A stretch of 48,228 bases of DNA. It comes from a virus. A program made the translations under genes and the position numbers. Location: IMG/VR virus record IMGVR_UViG_3300031539_008099, positions 1 through 48,228 of that record. The stretch is one strand, 5' to 3'. The notes beneath the pieces are model-generated. The model saw only the letters and a list, made by a program, of their open reading frames with translations. It was not told where the DNA came from and ran no database searches. Of this stretch, positions 22,170 to 29,975 are shown piece after piece. Within the stretch, counting starts at the first letter, position 1. Every line of letters starts with the position of its first letter.

Positions 22170-22400
22170 ATGACGGATGGTAATAAACTGGTTTTTGCAC
22201 TTCTAGCACTAGGTGGTATCTTTGGCTTTATCTATTTCATCAGCAGGCCGAGTATAGAACCGGTAGCAAGGCAAAGAGTTTCACTAAGACCGGTTAGCCA
22301 AGCTAAAACGCAATACATTAACGAGGAGACATGGGAATGGATAGATTGGAAAGGGCGGGACAGGAGTATAACAGTCCATCGGAAATTAACTCAACTATAA
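22170..22400 (+). CDS. N-terminally anchored membrane protein, 76 aa
   Basis: One membrane helix near the N-terminus (residues 7-25, VFALLALGGIFGFIYFIS) followed by a polar, basic body containing YINEETWEWID, a motif echoing the LDEExWDAIG element of its neighbours. It overlaps the next gene by 64 bases. Function unknown. Confidence 0.58.
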   Translation: MTDGNKLVFALLALGGIFGFIYFISRPSIEPVARQRVSLRPVSQAKTQYINEETWEWIDWKGRDRSITVHRKLTQL

Positions 22401-22789
22401 TTGAGCGGAATCCTCATTTAGCTAAAGTTACTCCTGAGGTGCTTCAAGTTATCTTGCTTGATGAACTAACTGGCAGGGTAGGTGAATATGTCGAGAAAGT
22501 AAGTTTTAAGGGTAAACTGGATGTGCGGCCACTTGCTGCGAATGAAACAACGCAAAATATTTCTTTTGTGGATGGCTGGCCTAACACTCCTTGGATAAGT
22601 GCTTTGCTAATTAACGATGGGCCAGACACAGCATATATTGGAATAAATAGAGCATCTGGTTGGATAAGACTGCTCCTAAATGAAACAAGGGCTCTTGACT
22701 ATTCTAACGCTGACGAAAAAATAGAAACTATTTATTACAGATGCGACCCAGGTGAGAATGCTTCAGTAAGAGCGGAGGGCCAATACTAG
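22337..22789 (+). CDS. Beta-rich structural-like protein, 150 aa
   Basis: I choose the ATG at 22337 (MDRLERAGQEYNSPSE) because GAGGAG is eight bases upstream; another ATG lies two codons earlier. The central part (ISALLINDGPDTAYIGINRA, RLLLNETRALDYSNAD) matches a beta-sandwich pattern seen in phage particle proteins in which a NDGPDTAY-type loop recurs. Located just before the fibre gene. Assembly role inferred. Confidence 0.55.
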   Translation: MDRLERAGQEYNSPSEINSTIIERNPHLAKVTPEVLQVILLDELTGRVGEYVEKVSFKGKLDVRPLAANETTQNISFVDGWPNTPWISALLINDGPDTAYIGINRASGWIRLLLNETRALDYSNADEKIETIYYRCDPGENASVRAEGQY

Positions 22790-22790
22790 C

Positions 22791-24452
22791 ATGGCAGGCA
22801 TTACAGGAACAGTGCCACCTCATATTAACCATTTTAACGATATTGGCGATGTCAATGTCCCCGCACCAGTTGACGGCTATTTTGTTTACTGGGATGCCGC
22901 TGCTGGAAGGTGGCAGTGCCAACATGTAGTTACCACTGTTGATCACCTTAATGATATTGGTGACGTTAATGTGCCTGCCCCGGCTGACCAGTATTTTCTT
23001 TATTGGGATAATGCTGCGGGCAGATGGCAATGCAGGGCTCTAATTGATGCTGATATACCAGCTACCATAGCCAGGGATGCTGAGGTTGTTTTTGATATAG
23101 CTACTCATACTGCTTTGCCTAATGCTCACCACGCTCAAGACCACGCAGCAAGCCACGAACCAGGTGGCGGTGATGCTATGGCGGTTGATGCTATAGCAGC
23201 CACAGGTAGTTTGAGAACGCTTGGCGTGGGGGCACAGCAAGCAATGCAGGGCAATGCTACACCTATTCCTGCTGCTCACGCTGCCAGCCATGAGAACGGA
23301 GGAGGCGATGAAGTATCAGTTTTAGGGCTATCTGGATTACTGGCCGATGGGCAGACTCCGCTTGCACACGCAGCAAGCCACGAACCAGGTGGCGGTGATG
23401 CTATGGCGGTTGATGCTATAGCAGCCACAGGTAGTTTGAGAACGCTTGGCGTGGGGGCACAGCAAGCAATGCAGGGCAATGCTACACCTACTCCTGCTGC
23501 TCACGCTGCCAGCCATGAGAACGGAGGAGGCGATGAAGTATCAGTTTTAGGGCTATCTGGATTACTGGCCGATGGGCAGACTCCGCTTGCACACGCAGCA
23601 AGCCACGAACCAGGTGGCGGTGATGCTATGGCGGTTGATGCTATAGCAGCCACAGGTAGTTTGAGAACGCTTGGCGTGGGGGCACAGCAAGCAATGCAGG
23701 GCAATGCTACACCTACTCCTGCTGCTCACGCTGCCAGCCATGAGAACGGAGGAGGCGATGAAGTATCAGTTTTAGGGCTATCTGGATTACTGGCCGATGG
23801 GCAGACTCCGCTTGCACACGCAGCAAGCCATAACTGGCTAGGAAGTGACCAGCTTGAATTTCAGAATGCCTTTATAATGAATTCCCGTATTTTTCATTGT
23901 GACTGGCAGGCAGCCGATTATTGGACTCAAGTGCCAGGCGGCACAGGCAGTATCAGCATTGACATCCTGAATACCTTGCTTGCCACAGGAGCTACCAGTG
24001 GAGGCTCTGCCAGATTATACACCACAGCTTTGGGCTGGTCTTTGGGTGATAGTGTCCTGCAATTTTTGGTTAGTCCCTGGAATGTCCCCTCGGCACAGAC
24101 TGTCTGGCTAATCTTTAGACGTGGTGGAAGTACCGTTGGTGATGTTGTAGAGCATTGCGGCTTCAAGGTTATAAACGAAAGCATTTATGCCAGTGTTGGA
24201 AGCCAAGCTGGTGTGCAAACCATAGAGGACACAGGTGTTGATTGGGCCCGATATGATACGCTTAGTCTGGCTATTCGTGTTCCAGATGACGAATTAAGTG
24301 TTGAGTTTTACGTCAATGATGTTCTTACAAATACCATTACAACCAACCTCCCACGTTTCACTTATGGGCTACTCGTTCTTTACATCGAGAGTACTGACAA
24401 TGTGACACAAACTCTCCGCTCATATTCAGTCGGCTATTATAAAAACCCTTAG
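22791..24452 (+). CDS. Fibre-like protein with three 75-residue repeats
   Basis: The N-terminus has a tandem of two modules of the form HFNDIGDVNVPAPVDGYFVYWD, each ending RWQCxH/A. Then come three almost identical 75-residue repeats with HAASHEPGGGDAM and HAASHENGGGDEV, a motif type common in phage fibre proteins. A beta-rich C-terminal domain (about 350-553) resembles a lectin-like or chaperone-less tip. Likely the host-recognition fibre or spike of the particle. The GAGGG upstream of the ATG is weak. Confidence 0.75.
   Translation: MAGITGTVPPHINHFNDIGDVNVPAPVDGYFVYWDAAAGRWQCQHVVTTVDHLNDIGDVNVPAPADQYFLYWDNAAGRWQCRALIDADIPATIARDAEVVFDIATHTALPNAHHAQDHAASHEPGGGDAMAVDAIAATGSLRTLGVGAQQAMQGNATPIPAAHAASHENGGGDEVSVLGLSGLLADGQTPLAHAASHEPGGGDAMAVDAIAATGSLRTLGVGAQQAMQGNATPTPAAHAASHENGGGDEVSVLGLSGLLADGQTPLAHAASHEPGGGDAMAVDAIAATGSLRTLGVGAQQAMQGNATPTPAAHAASHENGGGDEVSVLGLSGLLADGQTPLAHAASHNWLGSDQLEFQNAFIMNSRIFHCDWQAADYWTQVPGGTGSISIDILNTLLATGATSGGSARLYTTALGWSLGDSVLQFLVSPWNVPSAQTVWLIFRRGGSTVGDVVEHCGFKVINESIYASVGSQAGVQTIEDTGVDWARYDTLSLAIRVPDDELSVEFYVNDVLTNTITTNLPRFTYGLLVLYIESTDNVTQTLRSYSVGYYKNP
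23142..23816 (+). repeat. Three tandem 225-bp repeats in the fibre gene
   Basis: Units start at 23142, 23367 and 23592, each beginning CACGCAGCAAGCCAC, followed by a partial fourth start at 23817. They are nearly identical, with one visible difference (ATTCCT versus ACTCCT near 23270), which shows recent tandem duplication or gene conversion. Confidence 0.92.
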
Positions 24453-24463
24453 CTGGATTAATC

Positions 24464-24571
24464 ATGCGAAACTTTAAAGTTATTTTAGGATTGACACCCA
24501 AGGAGACCCACGCCTTCGTTATAGGCTTCTTTGATAAAAAGATACATTTAGAGGGATTGACAATTATTTGA
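24464..24571 (+). CDS. Possible small ORF, 35 aa
   Basis: A 35-codon ORF (MRNFKVILGLTPKETHAF at the start) in the gap behind the fibre gene. It has a weak ribosome binding site (TGGATTA) and a mildly hydrophobic centre. It may be a remnant, since the motif LTPKETHAFVIGFFD looks like a fragment of a longer protein. Low confidence. Confidence 0.3.
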   Translation: MRNFKVILGLTPKETHAFVIGFFDKKIHLEGLTII

Positions 24572-24620
24572 AAGTTTAGTAGAGTTGTAAAGTCGAGAAG
24601 CAAGGAAAATTAAATTTAAC
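24572..24620. other. AT-rich stretch before structural promoter
   Basis: A short AT-rich gap after the 35-codon ORF that holds no gene I can see. It leads into the promoter at 24621-24649. Confidence 0.4.
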
Positions 24621-24649
24621 TTGACAAATTTTTAATACCGTTTTAGACT
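24621..24649 (+). promoter_or_regulatory. Strong promoter of the second late unit
   Basis: TTGACA (24621-24626), a 17-base spacer and TAGACT (24644-24649). Transcription would start near 24656, giving an untranslated leader of about 125 bases before the ATG at 24783. The following genes have excellent ribosome binding sites, which fits high expression of structural proteins. Confidence 0.68.
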
Positions 24650-24655
24650 TAGATA

Positions 24656-24782
24656 TTAAGTAACGCTACTGGTCGAGGTAGCATAGAAAAAGGGGCGAGC
24701 ACCTTTTAGCGATAAAAGGCATGAAAGGCTCGCCCCTTTCCTTTTATCCAGAAGGTGCTCACCTTAAAACAGGAGGTGTTAC
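24656..24782 (+). promoter_or_regulatory. Structured 5' leader with alternative pairings
   Basis: Hairpin GCTAC/GTAGC (24665-24682). A long stem AAAGGGGCGAGC (24689-24700) pairs with GCTCGCCCCTTT (24728-24739) over 12 bp and encloses a hairpin CCTTTTA-GCGA-TAAAAGG with a GNRA tetraloop. The U-rich run after the long stem makes it terminator-like. A competing 9-bp pairing GAGCACCTT (24697-24705) with AAGGTGCTC (24752-24760) would open the long stem. This fits an attenuator or RNA switch. No known riboswitch family is recognised. Confidence 0.6.
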
Positions 24783-25142
24783 ATGATTAGATTGGTAGAG
24801 GATGTAGGAGCTCCAGCCTTAGTATTTGCGGCTGATTGGGGGACAGACTACGCTGATAGCAAGTCCGCGGCAACTTCCTTTAAGCTGAACAGGCCCATGG
24901 GGATCGGTTTGGCGGCTTTGGGATATATCGTCGGGGGATGGCTTGGCTACGGTGGGACGTTTGTCAAGAACCTGGGTATCGCCTCTTTTGATTGGGGCGC
25001 CAATGCCATCAAGGGATATATCCAGGAAGCCGGTGGAGTAAGCCGCGCTGCACAGAGAGTTGCGGTGCATTCCAGAGCGGGGGTAAGAAGTTATCCCGCA
25101 CAGCCACATGACAGAGAGGGAAACTGGCCTACGGCTGTGTAG
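24783..25142 (+). CDS. Membrane-associated protein at head of structural operon, 119 aa
   Basis: It starts MIRLVEDVGAPALVFA after AGGAGGTGTT. A hydrophobic, glycine-rich region (about 36-75, GIGLAALGYIVGGWLGYGG and beyond) could span a membrane once or twice. The C-terminal 35 residues are polar and basic. First gene behind the structured leader and so probably made in large amounts; perhaps a minor capsid or internal membrane protein. No family recognised. Confidence 0.58.
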   Translation: MIRLVEDVGAPALVFAADWGTDYADSKSAATSFKLNRPMGIGLAALGYIVGGWLGYGGTFVKNLGIASFDWGANAIKGYIQEAGGVSRAAQRVAVHSRAGVRSYPAQPHDREGNWPTAV

Positions 25143-25179
25143 TAGTGTCTCTAAATAAAATATAATTTTTGGAGGTAAT

Positions 25180-25731
25180 ATGTACAGAACAAGTTTTCTA
25201 GTTCCCTGGGAAGGGATGACCCCCACTGAGATTAGGTCTTATAAGCAGAGGGCAATTGATAGAGGTGTTGCGAGACTGGGGCCCGCTCCTGGGTTAAATA
25301 TAGTAACAACCCCAGATGACCTTACGGTCAGGCTAATCAGGGCTTGGGCTGACCTTGCTGTTACCGGTAGTACAGTAAATGAGGATCAATGGGCTTGGAC
25401 TCTGGCGGCAGGTCTTAATCCAGGCTTGGTTAACGTTGTGCTCCAGGCCAACCAGTTGGTCGTATTCTATGGGGTTGATGACTATGATGCCAACCCTGTA
25501 GCAACTCTCATGACTTTCGCAACTGCTGCGGCTGGAGGAGTAACCAAGATGATAGCTGACCTTCAAGACTGCCGGGGCTTCACCTATTGCGCCGGTATGT
25601 TCAGCGAGCCAGTCGTGTATGACCCACAGCAAAGAATCTATATAAGCGTAGAATCTGATGCTGCGCATGCCCCTGAGATGATCAAGCTTTTGGGCTACAT
25701 GATTGAGCCTAGTGGTACAACTCTTAGCTGA
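25180..25731 (+). CDS. Candidate major structural protein, 183 aa
   Basis: An excellent site (GGAGGTAAT) precedes MYRTSFLVPWEGMTP. Helical first third, then an alanine/glycine-rich middle (ATLMTFATAAAGGVTKM) and a short beta C-terminus (RIYISVESDAAHAPEMI). Its size, position behind a strong promoter and the hairpin that follows it (25744) suggest an abundant virion protein. I do not recognise a capsid fold from sequence. It could be a single jelly-roll or a helical-bundle protein; structure prediction would decide. Confidence 0.55.
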   Translation: MYRTSFLVPWEGMTPTEIRSYKQRAIDRGVARLGPAPGLNIVTTPDDLTVRLIRAWADLAVTGSTVNEDQWAWTLAAGLNPGLVNVVLQANQLVVFYGVDDYDANPVATLMTFATAAAGGVTKMIADLQDCRGFTYCAGMFSEPVVYDPQQRIYISVESDAAHAPEMIKLLGYMIEPSGTTLS

Positions 25732-25743
25732 TGAGGTGTAATC

Positions 25744-25802
25744 GGGAGGGGTAAATAAAATACCCCTCCCAAAAAATAAAATAACCGCCCATAGAAAGGC
25801 GG
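25744..25802 (+). terminator. Two hairpins between structural genes
   Basis: A perfect 10-bp stem (GGGAGGGGTA / TACCCCTCCC, loop AATAAAA, 25744-25770) is followed by an A-rich run, and then a 5-bp hairpin CCGCC/GGCGG (25785-25802) that abuts the ribosome binding site of the next gene. There is no T-run, so a processing or stabilising role is more likely than termination. Confidence 0.5.
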
Positions 25803-25817
25803 ATGGAGGTAAAAACT

Positions 25818-26309
25818 ATGGGACTTAATACAGTAATCAAGAGAATCTCTCTTGACATAATGCAGGTGGCTATAAGGCCAGCGGAGATATATCTTCTCGC
25901 TGATTATAACCCAGGTAGCCTATTCACAATAGTAGGCGGACCAGTCTGGATAAAAGGTCTCTTCGCTCATGCTATCACAGCAGAAAATTCAGGAAACACA
26001 ATAGCTATAGCAGTATGTGGTGTAAACATGCAGAATGCTGCCGTAGTTGCAGATAGTCTGGTAGGTGACATAATCATGTGGCCTCTTGGTGCTGCTGCTA
26101 CGCAGGTTATAATCCCGAATCTGGCAGCGCAACCAATGCCAACGTTGGCATCGGAAATAATTGGGCAATCCGGAGGGCAAGTAGCAGGCATTGGTTCTGC
26201 TGGTGGTGATAATATTGCCCTGACTGTCGGTGGCAATTTAGTTTCACAGTTAGTATTCTATGTCGTCTACTATCGGTTGTCTCCTAACTCTGAGATAGTA
26301 GTCGCATAG
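25818..26309 (+). CDS. Beta-rich candidate structural protein, 163 aa
   Basis: It starts at the ATG with GGAGGT eight bases upstream. Strand-rich throughout (LFTIVGGPVWIKGLFAHAI, TIAIAVCGVNMQNAAVV, SQLVFYVVYYRLSP). The composition (few charges, many Gly/Ala/Val) is typical of capsid or decoration proteins. It forms, with the 183-residue protein, a pair of small abundant candidates. Fold unproven. Confidence 0.55.
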   Translation: MGLNTVIKRISLDIMQVAIRPAEIYLLADYNPGSLFTIVGGPVWIKGLFAHAITAENSGNTIAIAVCGVNMQNAAVVADSLVGDIIMWPLGAAATQVIIPNLAAQPMPTLASEIIGQSGGQVAGIGSAGGDNIALTVGGNLVSQLVFYVVYYRLSPNSEIVVA

Positions 26310-26340
26310 GGATAAAATGATTAGCAGGAGGTGAATTATT

Positions 26341-27381
26341 ATGGGAATGGGGAATGTAGTTAAAGCGATTTGGACGCTTCTTAACGGAACTACTAGCCCG
26401 AACGTTTCACTAATCTGGAACTTACTCAACGGGACTACCAACCCGGATGTTGTCGCCCTCTACAATAACCTGTATCAAAACCTAGAGGGAGCGAAGATGG
26501 GCCTAGGTAAAGGTCGAAAAGGCAACGTCTTCTTTGTGAATGGTGGAGCTGATGGAGTTACGACGGGTCTTGATACCAATAGTGGAAAAACTCCTGCCCT
26601 AGCATTTCTAACTATAGCCCATGCTATTGCTCTGTGTACGGTTAATGACAATGACGACTTCATCTACTGTTTCAATGTCTATAACCAAGACGCTTTCCCA
26701 ATCACAATTACTGGAGACAGCATACATATCATAGGCTTGGCAGGCCCAGATGGCAGTTGGCCTCAAATGGATGCTAATGCAGACGCCGAGGCTGTATTCT
26801 ATCTTCCCTCGGGTATTGAGAATTGCGAAATTGCTGGTTTCAGTCTTGGTGCTGGCGCCGCTCACGGTTGCATTGAGCTAGCCATAGGCAACAATATGAC
26901 ATGGATTCACAACTGCACCTTTGGACACGAGTGGGTAGGTGGTGGTCAAGATGGTGTTCGCTTAGTAACTGGTACCACAGATAATGTGTTAGTAGAGGAT
27001 TGCTGGTTTTACGGTAATTGTGCACCAGGAGGTAAACTTACCCGGTCTGGGGTTATTTCCCTTGGTACTACTGCTACAAGACACTGTACCATCAGAAATA
27101 ACTACTTCGTTAGATTGCCTGGGCCAGCCATACACATTCTAGGCAATACCGCTTGGGAAAACTCAATCATCCACAACATAATTGGTCGTGGTGCTGATGC
27201 GCAAGGTAATGCGATTACTCTTAATGCGAATTGCGAGGGTTGTCTTGTTTCTGGCAATGAAGCTGCCTTTGGCCCAACAGCAGAAGCAGGTCTAACAGCT
27301 CCATACTTAGACCAAGCTGGTGGAACCGCAAATGACTGGTGTTCCAATCAATCACAAGAGATAATGAAAATTCCTGCATAA
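26341..27381 (+). CDS. Right-handed beta-helix protein, 346 aa
   Basis: After an N-terminal repeat IWTLLNGTTSPNVSLIWNLL (two copies of a WxLLNGTT motif, residues 11-30), the body is a parallel beta-helix (SIHIIGLAGPDG, NCEIAGFSLGAGAAHGCIEL, VLVEDCWFYGNC, CTIRNNYFVRLPGPAIHILG). It resembles pectate-lyase-like spike or surface proteins. No catalytic Asp cluster is evident, so binding of host glycans or a structural spike is likelier than lyase activity. Confidence 0.72.
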   Translation: MGMGNVVKAIWTLLNGTTSPNVSLIWNLLNGTTNPDVVALYNNLYQNLEGAKMGLGKGRKGNVFFVNGGADGVTTGLDTNSGKTPALAFLTIAHAIALCTVNDNDDFIYCFNVYNQDAFPITITGDSIHIIGLAGPDGSWPQMDANADAEAVFYLPSGIENCEIAGFSLGAGAAHGCIELAIGNNMTWIHNCTFGHEWVGGGQDGVRLVTGTTDNVLVEDCWFYGNCAPGGKLTRSGVISLGTTATRHCTIRNNYFVRLPGPAIHILGNTAWENSIIHNIIGRGADAQGNAITLNANCEGCLVSGNEAAFGPTAEAGLTAPYLDQAGGTANDWCSNQSQEIMKIPA

Positions 27382-27394
27382 AGGAGAGTGAGAA

Positions 27395-27607
27395 ATGGGA
27401 GAAGAATACAGTTTCAAAGTCAAAAAATGCTATTGTGGAACTGTCTTAGCAGGACTGAAAGCAGAAGCAACAAGTTTCAGGTATGGAACTCAACCACAGG
27501 CTAAGTGTCCTAATTGTGGTAGGGACATGCTTCTTGATGCTCCTCCAGTTGAGCCGGCTGTGCCTGTACCTGCTGCGCCTGTAAAGAAGACCGCAAGTAA
27601 GAAATAG
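27395..27607 (+). CDS. Zinc-ribbon protein with proline-rich tail, 70 aa
   Basis: Cysteines at CYCGT (13-15) and CPNCGRD (38-41) form a four-cysteine ribbon. The C-terminal 25 residues are Pro/Ala/Val rich with KKTASKK at the end. GGAGAG precedes the ATG. The role may be as an adaptor between structural proteins. Confidence 0.6.
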   Translation: MGEEYSFKVKKCYCGTVLAGLKAEATSFRYGTQPQAKCPNCGRDMLLDAPPVEPAVPVPAAPVKKTASKK

Positions 27608-27620
27608 TGGATAAAGGCCG

Positions 27621-27643
27621 GGGCGAGGGCTTGATACTCGCCC
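27621..27643 (+). terminator. Hairpin with GGGCGAG core
   Basis: GGGCGAG, a 9-base loop and CTCGCCC, in the gap between 27607 and 27686. It shares the GGGCGAG core with the hairpins at 19053 and 24692. There is no T-run, so complete termination is unlikely. Confidence 0.45.
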
Positions 27644-27685
27644 AAACTAAATAATCTCCGCAGAGGAGAATAGATAGGAGGTTAT

Positions 27686-28264
27686 ATGGGTAACGAAGAG
27701 CGTTATTATTCAAGACCGGGACCTATTGCCCCACTCGCATTGGTCGATGAGTGGCTTGGCATCTGGTTGATGACCCAGTGGCAGTGCTATCGAGTGCTGC
27801 ATTATGAACCTATACCCCGCTCACATCAGTTCGTCTTTGACTTTGGTGCTGTATTAGCGGGTGCTTGGAGTGGTAATACTTCCACAACCGCAGTTCTACG
27901 GCAGAGCCAAACACCGCCTGGAGCTATGCAATTAAGGTTCTACCCCCTCGATGATGTTGAGATTCTGTTCTACATCGGGAATGCCGATACCAGGTTTACG
28001 ACCACTGTGGTGACAGCTCAAGCGGACATATTTACCATGCAGGTTGACCCATTCCTTCACAGCACTGAGGTTCTAGTTCTGACGTCTAGTTTCCCCTTCA
28101 TAAACGTCTTTAACCCTATGGGATATAACCTGGCTCAGTCACGGGTGCAGTTCTTTGGCTACCGCTATGCTTTGGATGACGCGTCACATAGGACATTTCA
28201 TACCGGGGCGGAAGCAAGGAAAGTATTAGGGCCGATCACCTTAGCGTCGAGCGGCGGATTTTAG
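27686..28264 (+). CDS. Candidate structural protein, 192 aa
   Basis: Strong AGGAGGTTAT site. An aromatic-rich N-terminus (LALVDEWLGIWLMTQWQCYR) is followed by a beta-rich body (MQLRFYPLDDVEILFYIG, FTTTVVTAQADIFTM, EVLVLTSSFPFINVF). Probably a virion component with the preceding genes. It ends just before the AGGGAGG site of the next gene. No family recognised. Confidence 0.55.
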   Translation: MGNEERYYSRPGPIAPLALVDEWLGIWLMTQWQCYRVLHYEPIPRSHQFVFDFGAVLAGAWSGNTSTTAVLRQSQTPPGAMQLRFYPLDDVEILFYIGNADTRFTTTVVTAQADIFTMQVDPFLHSTEVLVLTSSFPFINVFNPMGYNLAQSRVQFFGYRYALDDASHRTFHTGAEARKVLGPITLASSGGF

Positions 28265-28284
28265 TTAAGGGAGGTAATGATTAA

Positions 28285-28632
28285 ATGGAAGAACCAACAA
28301 AAACGAGACATACTTCTGACCTTGTTCAAATAGCGGCTCCGGCGGCCAATACTCTGATTTACACTCTCAGCCAGGGCAGGACAGCTAAAATCAAGAAAAT
28401 CATGCTCCTGAACAACACCGGGGCTAATGATACCGTTGTTTTTGGTGAGGTTATTGGTGGTGTGTGGACTCCGAGACTGCCTGCTGTCTATGTGCTTACT
28501 CCCTTTGATGAGCAGCTTGGTGAGTGGGAAATCCCGGAGTATGAGTTTGAGACGAATATCTGGGCCAGGTCTGCTAACGCCGGTGTCGGAACAACAATGG
28601 ATGTGTCCATTGAGGTCGAGGAAATAGGCTGA
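28285..28632 (+). CDS. Small beta-sandwich structural protein, 115 aa
   Basis: The pattern VQIAAPAANTLIYTLSQGRT, then AKIKKIMLLNNTGANDTVVF and TTMDVSIEVEE fits a compact beta-sandwich as found in decoration or spike-base proteins. GGGAGG precedes the start. One of several small beta proteins in this cluster. Confidence 0.55.
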   Translation: MEEPTKTRHTSDLVQIAAPAANTLIYTLSQGRTAKIKKIMLLNNTGANDTVVFGEVIGGVWTPRLPAVYVLTPFDEQLGEWEIPEYEFETNIWARSANAGVGTTMDVSIEVEEIG

Positions 28633-28646
28633 GGAGGTAGTCTCTA

Positions 28647-29168
28647 ATGTCTGAACCTTACGAGGAGTATTTAGACTACCTCAAGGCTAATGTTTCGGTG
28701 CTTGAGCGTCTCGGGGATTCCCTGAGCGGTGCTGACGAACGGTTGGACTATGCCGTCAAGGAATTGCTTACCATTCGCCCCACAATCGAAACACTAAACA
28801 GCTTAATTCAAGAGCTAAAGGAGGCGGGGTTTGTTATGCCATTAAAGACACAGCAAATAGTTTTTCAGCAAACGTTACTAGCTAACCAGGGAATAAGGCT
28901 TGAAGATCTAGTGCCACTGGATGGAGTTATAACATCAGTTACGATGCACTTTCCGCTCAACTGTAATGGCTTGGTCGACGTAGCTTTCGGGCATGGTTAT
29001 AAGCAGATGTGCCCTATATCCGGCTTTATAGCCCTTAACGATGCCTGCCCTGTTTTTCCTACTCATGAGACGTGCAAACGAGAAGAGGCAATCTGGTGCA
29101 TAATGGACAACCATGATGGTGGTTTTGCTCATACAATCGCCTGCATTGTGACTATCGAGGGGAGTTAG
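28647..29168 (+). CDS. Coiled-coil plus beta-domain protein, 173 aa
   Basis: Residues 1-60 form a heptad-rich helix (LKANVSVLERLGDSL, VKELLTIRPTIETLNSLIQEL), suggesting trimerisation. The C-terminal 110 residues are beta-rich with several His/Cys (LVDVAFGHGYKQMCPI, CPVFPTHETC). A trimeric stalk with a small head would fit a spike protein. Inference only. Confidence 0.55.
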   Translation: MSEPYEEYLDYLKANVSVLERLGDSLSGADERLDYAVKELLTIRPTIETLNSLIQELKEAGFVMPLKTQQIVFQQTLLANQGIRLEDLVPLDGVITSVTMHFPLNCNGLVDVAFGHGYKQMCPISGFIALNDACPVFPTHETCKREEAIWCIMDNHDGGFAHTIACIVTIEGS

Positions 29169-29169
29169 T

Positions 29170-29961
29170 ATGAGTGCGATGTACACAGTTAAAACAAGGG
29201 GCGTAGGGCTTCCTGACTATGCCCAGGCTAAGCCTGTTGGATCTATGGCAGTTGGCCCAGTTTATACCTCTGCCGATGTTGCAGAATTAGCTGCTAGGCT
29301 TGGGAGCATTGACACCTTCGACAGGCGGGGGAATGTCATTTGGATGGATAACTTTGATGGTGGAATAGAAAAGTGGGGTTACTTTACAAATTTCCCAAGA
29401 CCTAAGTGGTTACACATTGGGCATACGGGCGATGGTTTTTGCATGGAAGTTTCCAGGGATGCTGGGGTTGGTAATATGCAAGAAGTAGACCACACATTGC
29501 CTTATCCAGTGCTTTCAAAGATAGGGCTTGAGGTTTCGTGTAACTTTATATGGGGTATCTGGACAGTAGAATTGTTTATAGACTGTTACACAGGGACAAA
29601 ATGGTATGGTGGGAGAGTTCGTTATGACTTTATATCTAAGATATTGTCTATCGCAGTAGATCCGTGGGATGCAAGACAAGAACTGCCTAGTTTGGGGGAA
29701 TTGATTGCGCTCGGGGGGATCTCTATATTCCATAACATAAAACTTGTGTGTGATTTCGCTACGGGCAAGTACGAACGGTTGGTGATTGATGGCGTTAAGT
29801 ATGACCTTACATCCTATTATTTATGGGAAGAAGATTCTGATGTTGTCCCACACCTTGCCGTAGAGTATTATATTGACAACGCCAGCGCCATAGGGCAATG
29901 CCAGAGCTATTTAGATAGTGTTATAGTAACGCAGAATGAGCCAGCTAATCCAATAGCCTAA
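29170..29961 (+). CDS. Concanavalin-like (LamG-type) fold candidate, 263 aa
   Basis: The second half matches the pattern of a LamG/concanavalin-like jelly roll (DNFDGGIEKWGYFTNFPRPK, KIGLEVSCNFIWGIWTVELF, NIKLVCDFATGKYERLVIDG, DSVIVTQNEP). Residues 1-55 are a linker containing VYTSADVAELAARLG. Such domains often bind sugars on spikes. GAGGGGAG precedes ATG 29170. Likely a particle surface protein. Confidence 0.6.
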   Translation: MSAMYTVKTRGVGLPDYAQAKPVGSMAVGPVYTSADVAELAARLGSIDTFDRRGNVIWMDNFDGGIEKWGYFTNFPRPKWLHIGHTGDGFCMEVSRDAGVGNMQEVDHTLPYPVLSKIGLEVSCNFIWGIWTVELFIDCYTGTKWYGGRVRYDFISKILSIAVDPWDARQELPSLGELIALGGISIFHNIKLVCDFATGKYERLVIDGVKYDLTSYYLWEEDSDVVPHLAVEYYIDNASAIGQCQSYLDSVIVTQNEPANPIA

Positions 29962-29975
29962 AAAAGGAGAATAAA

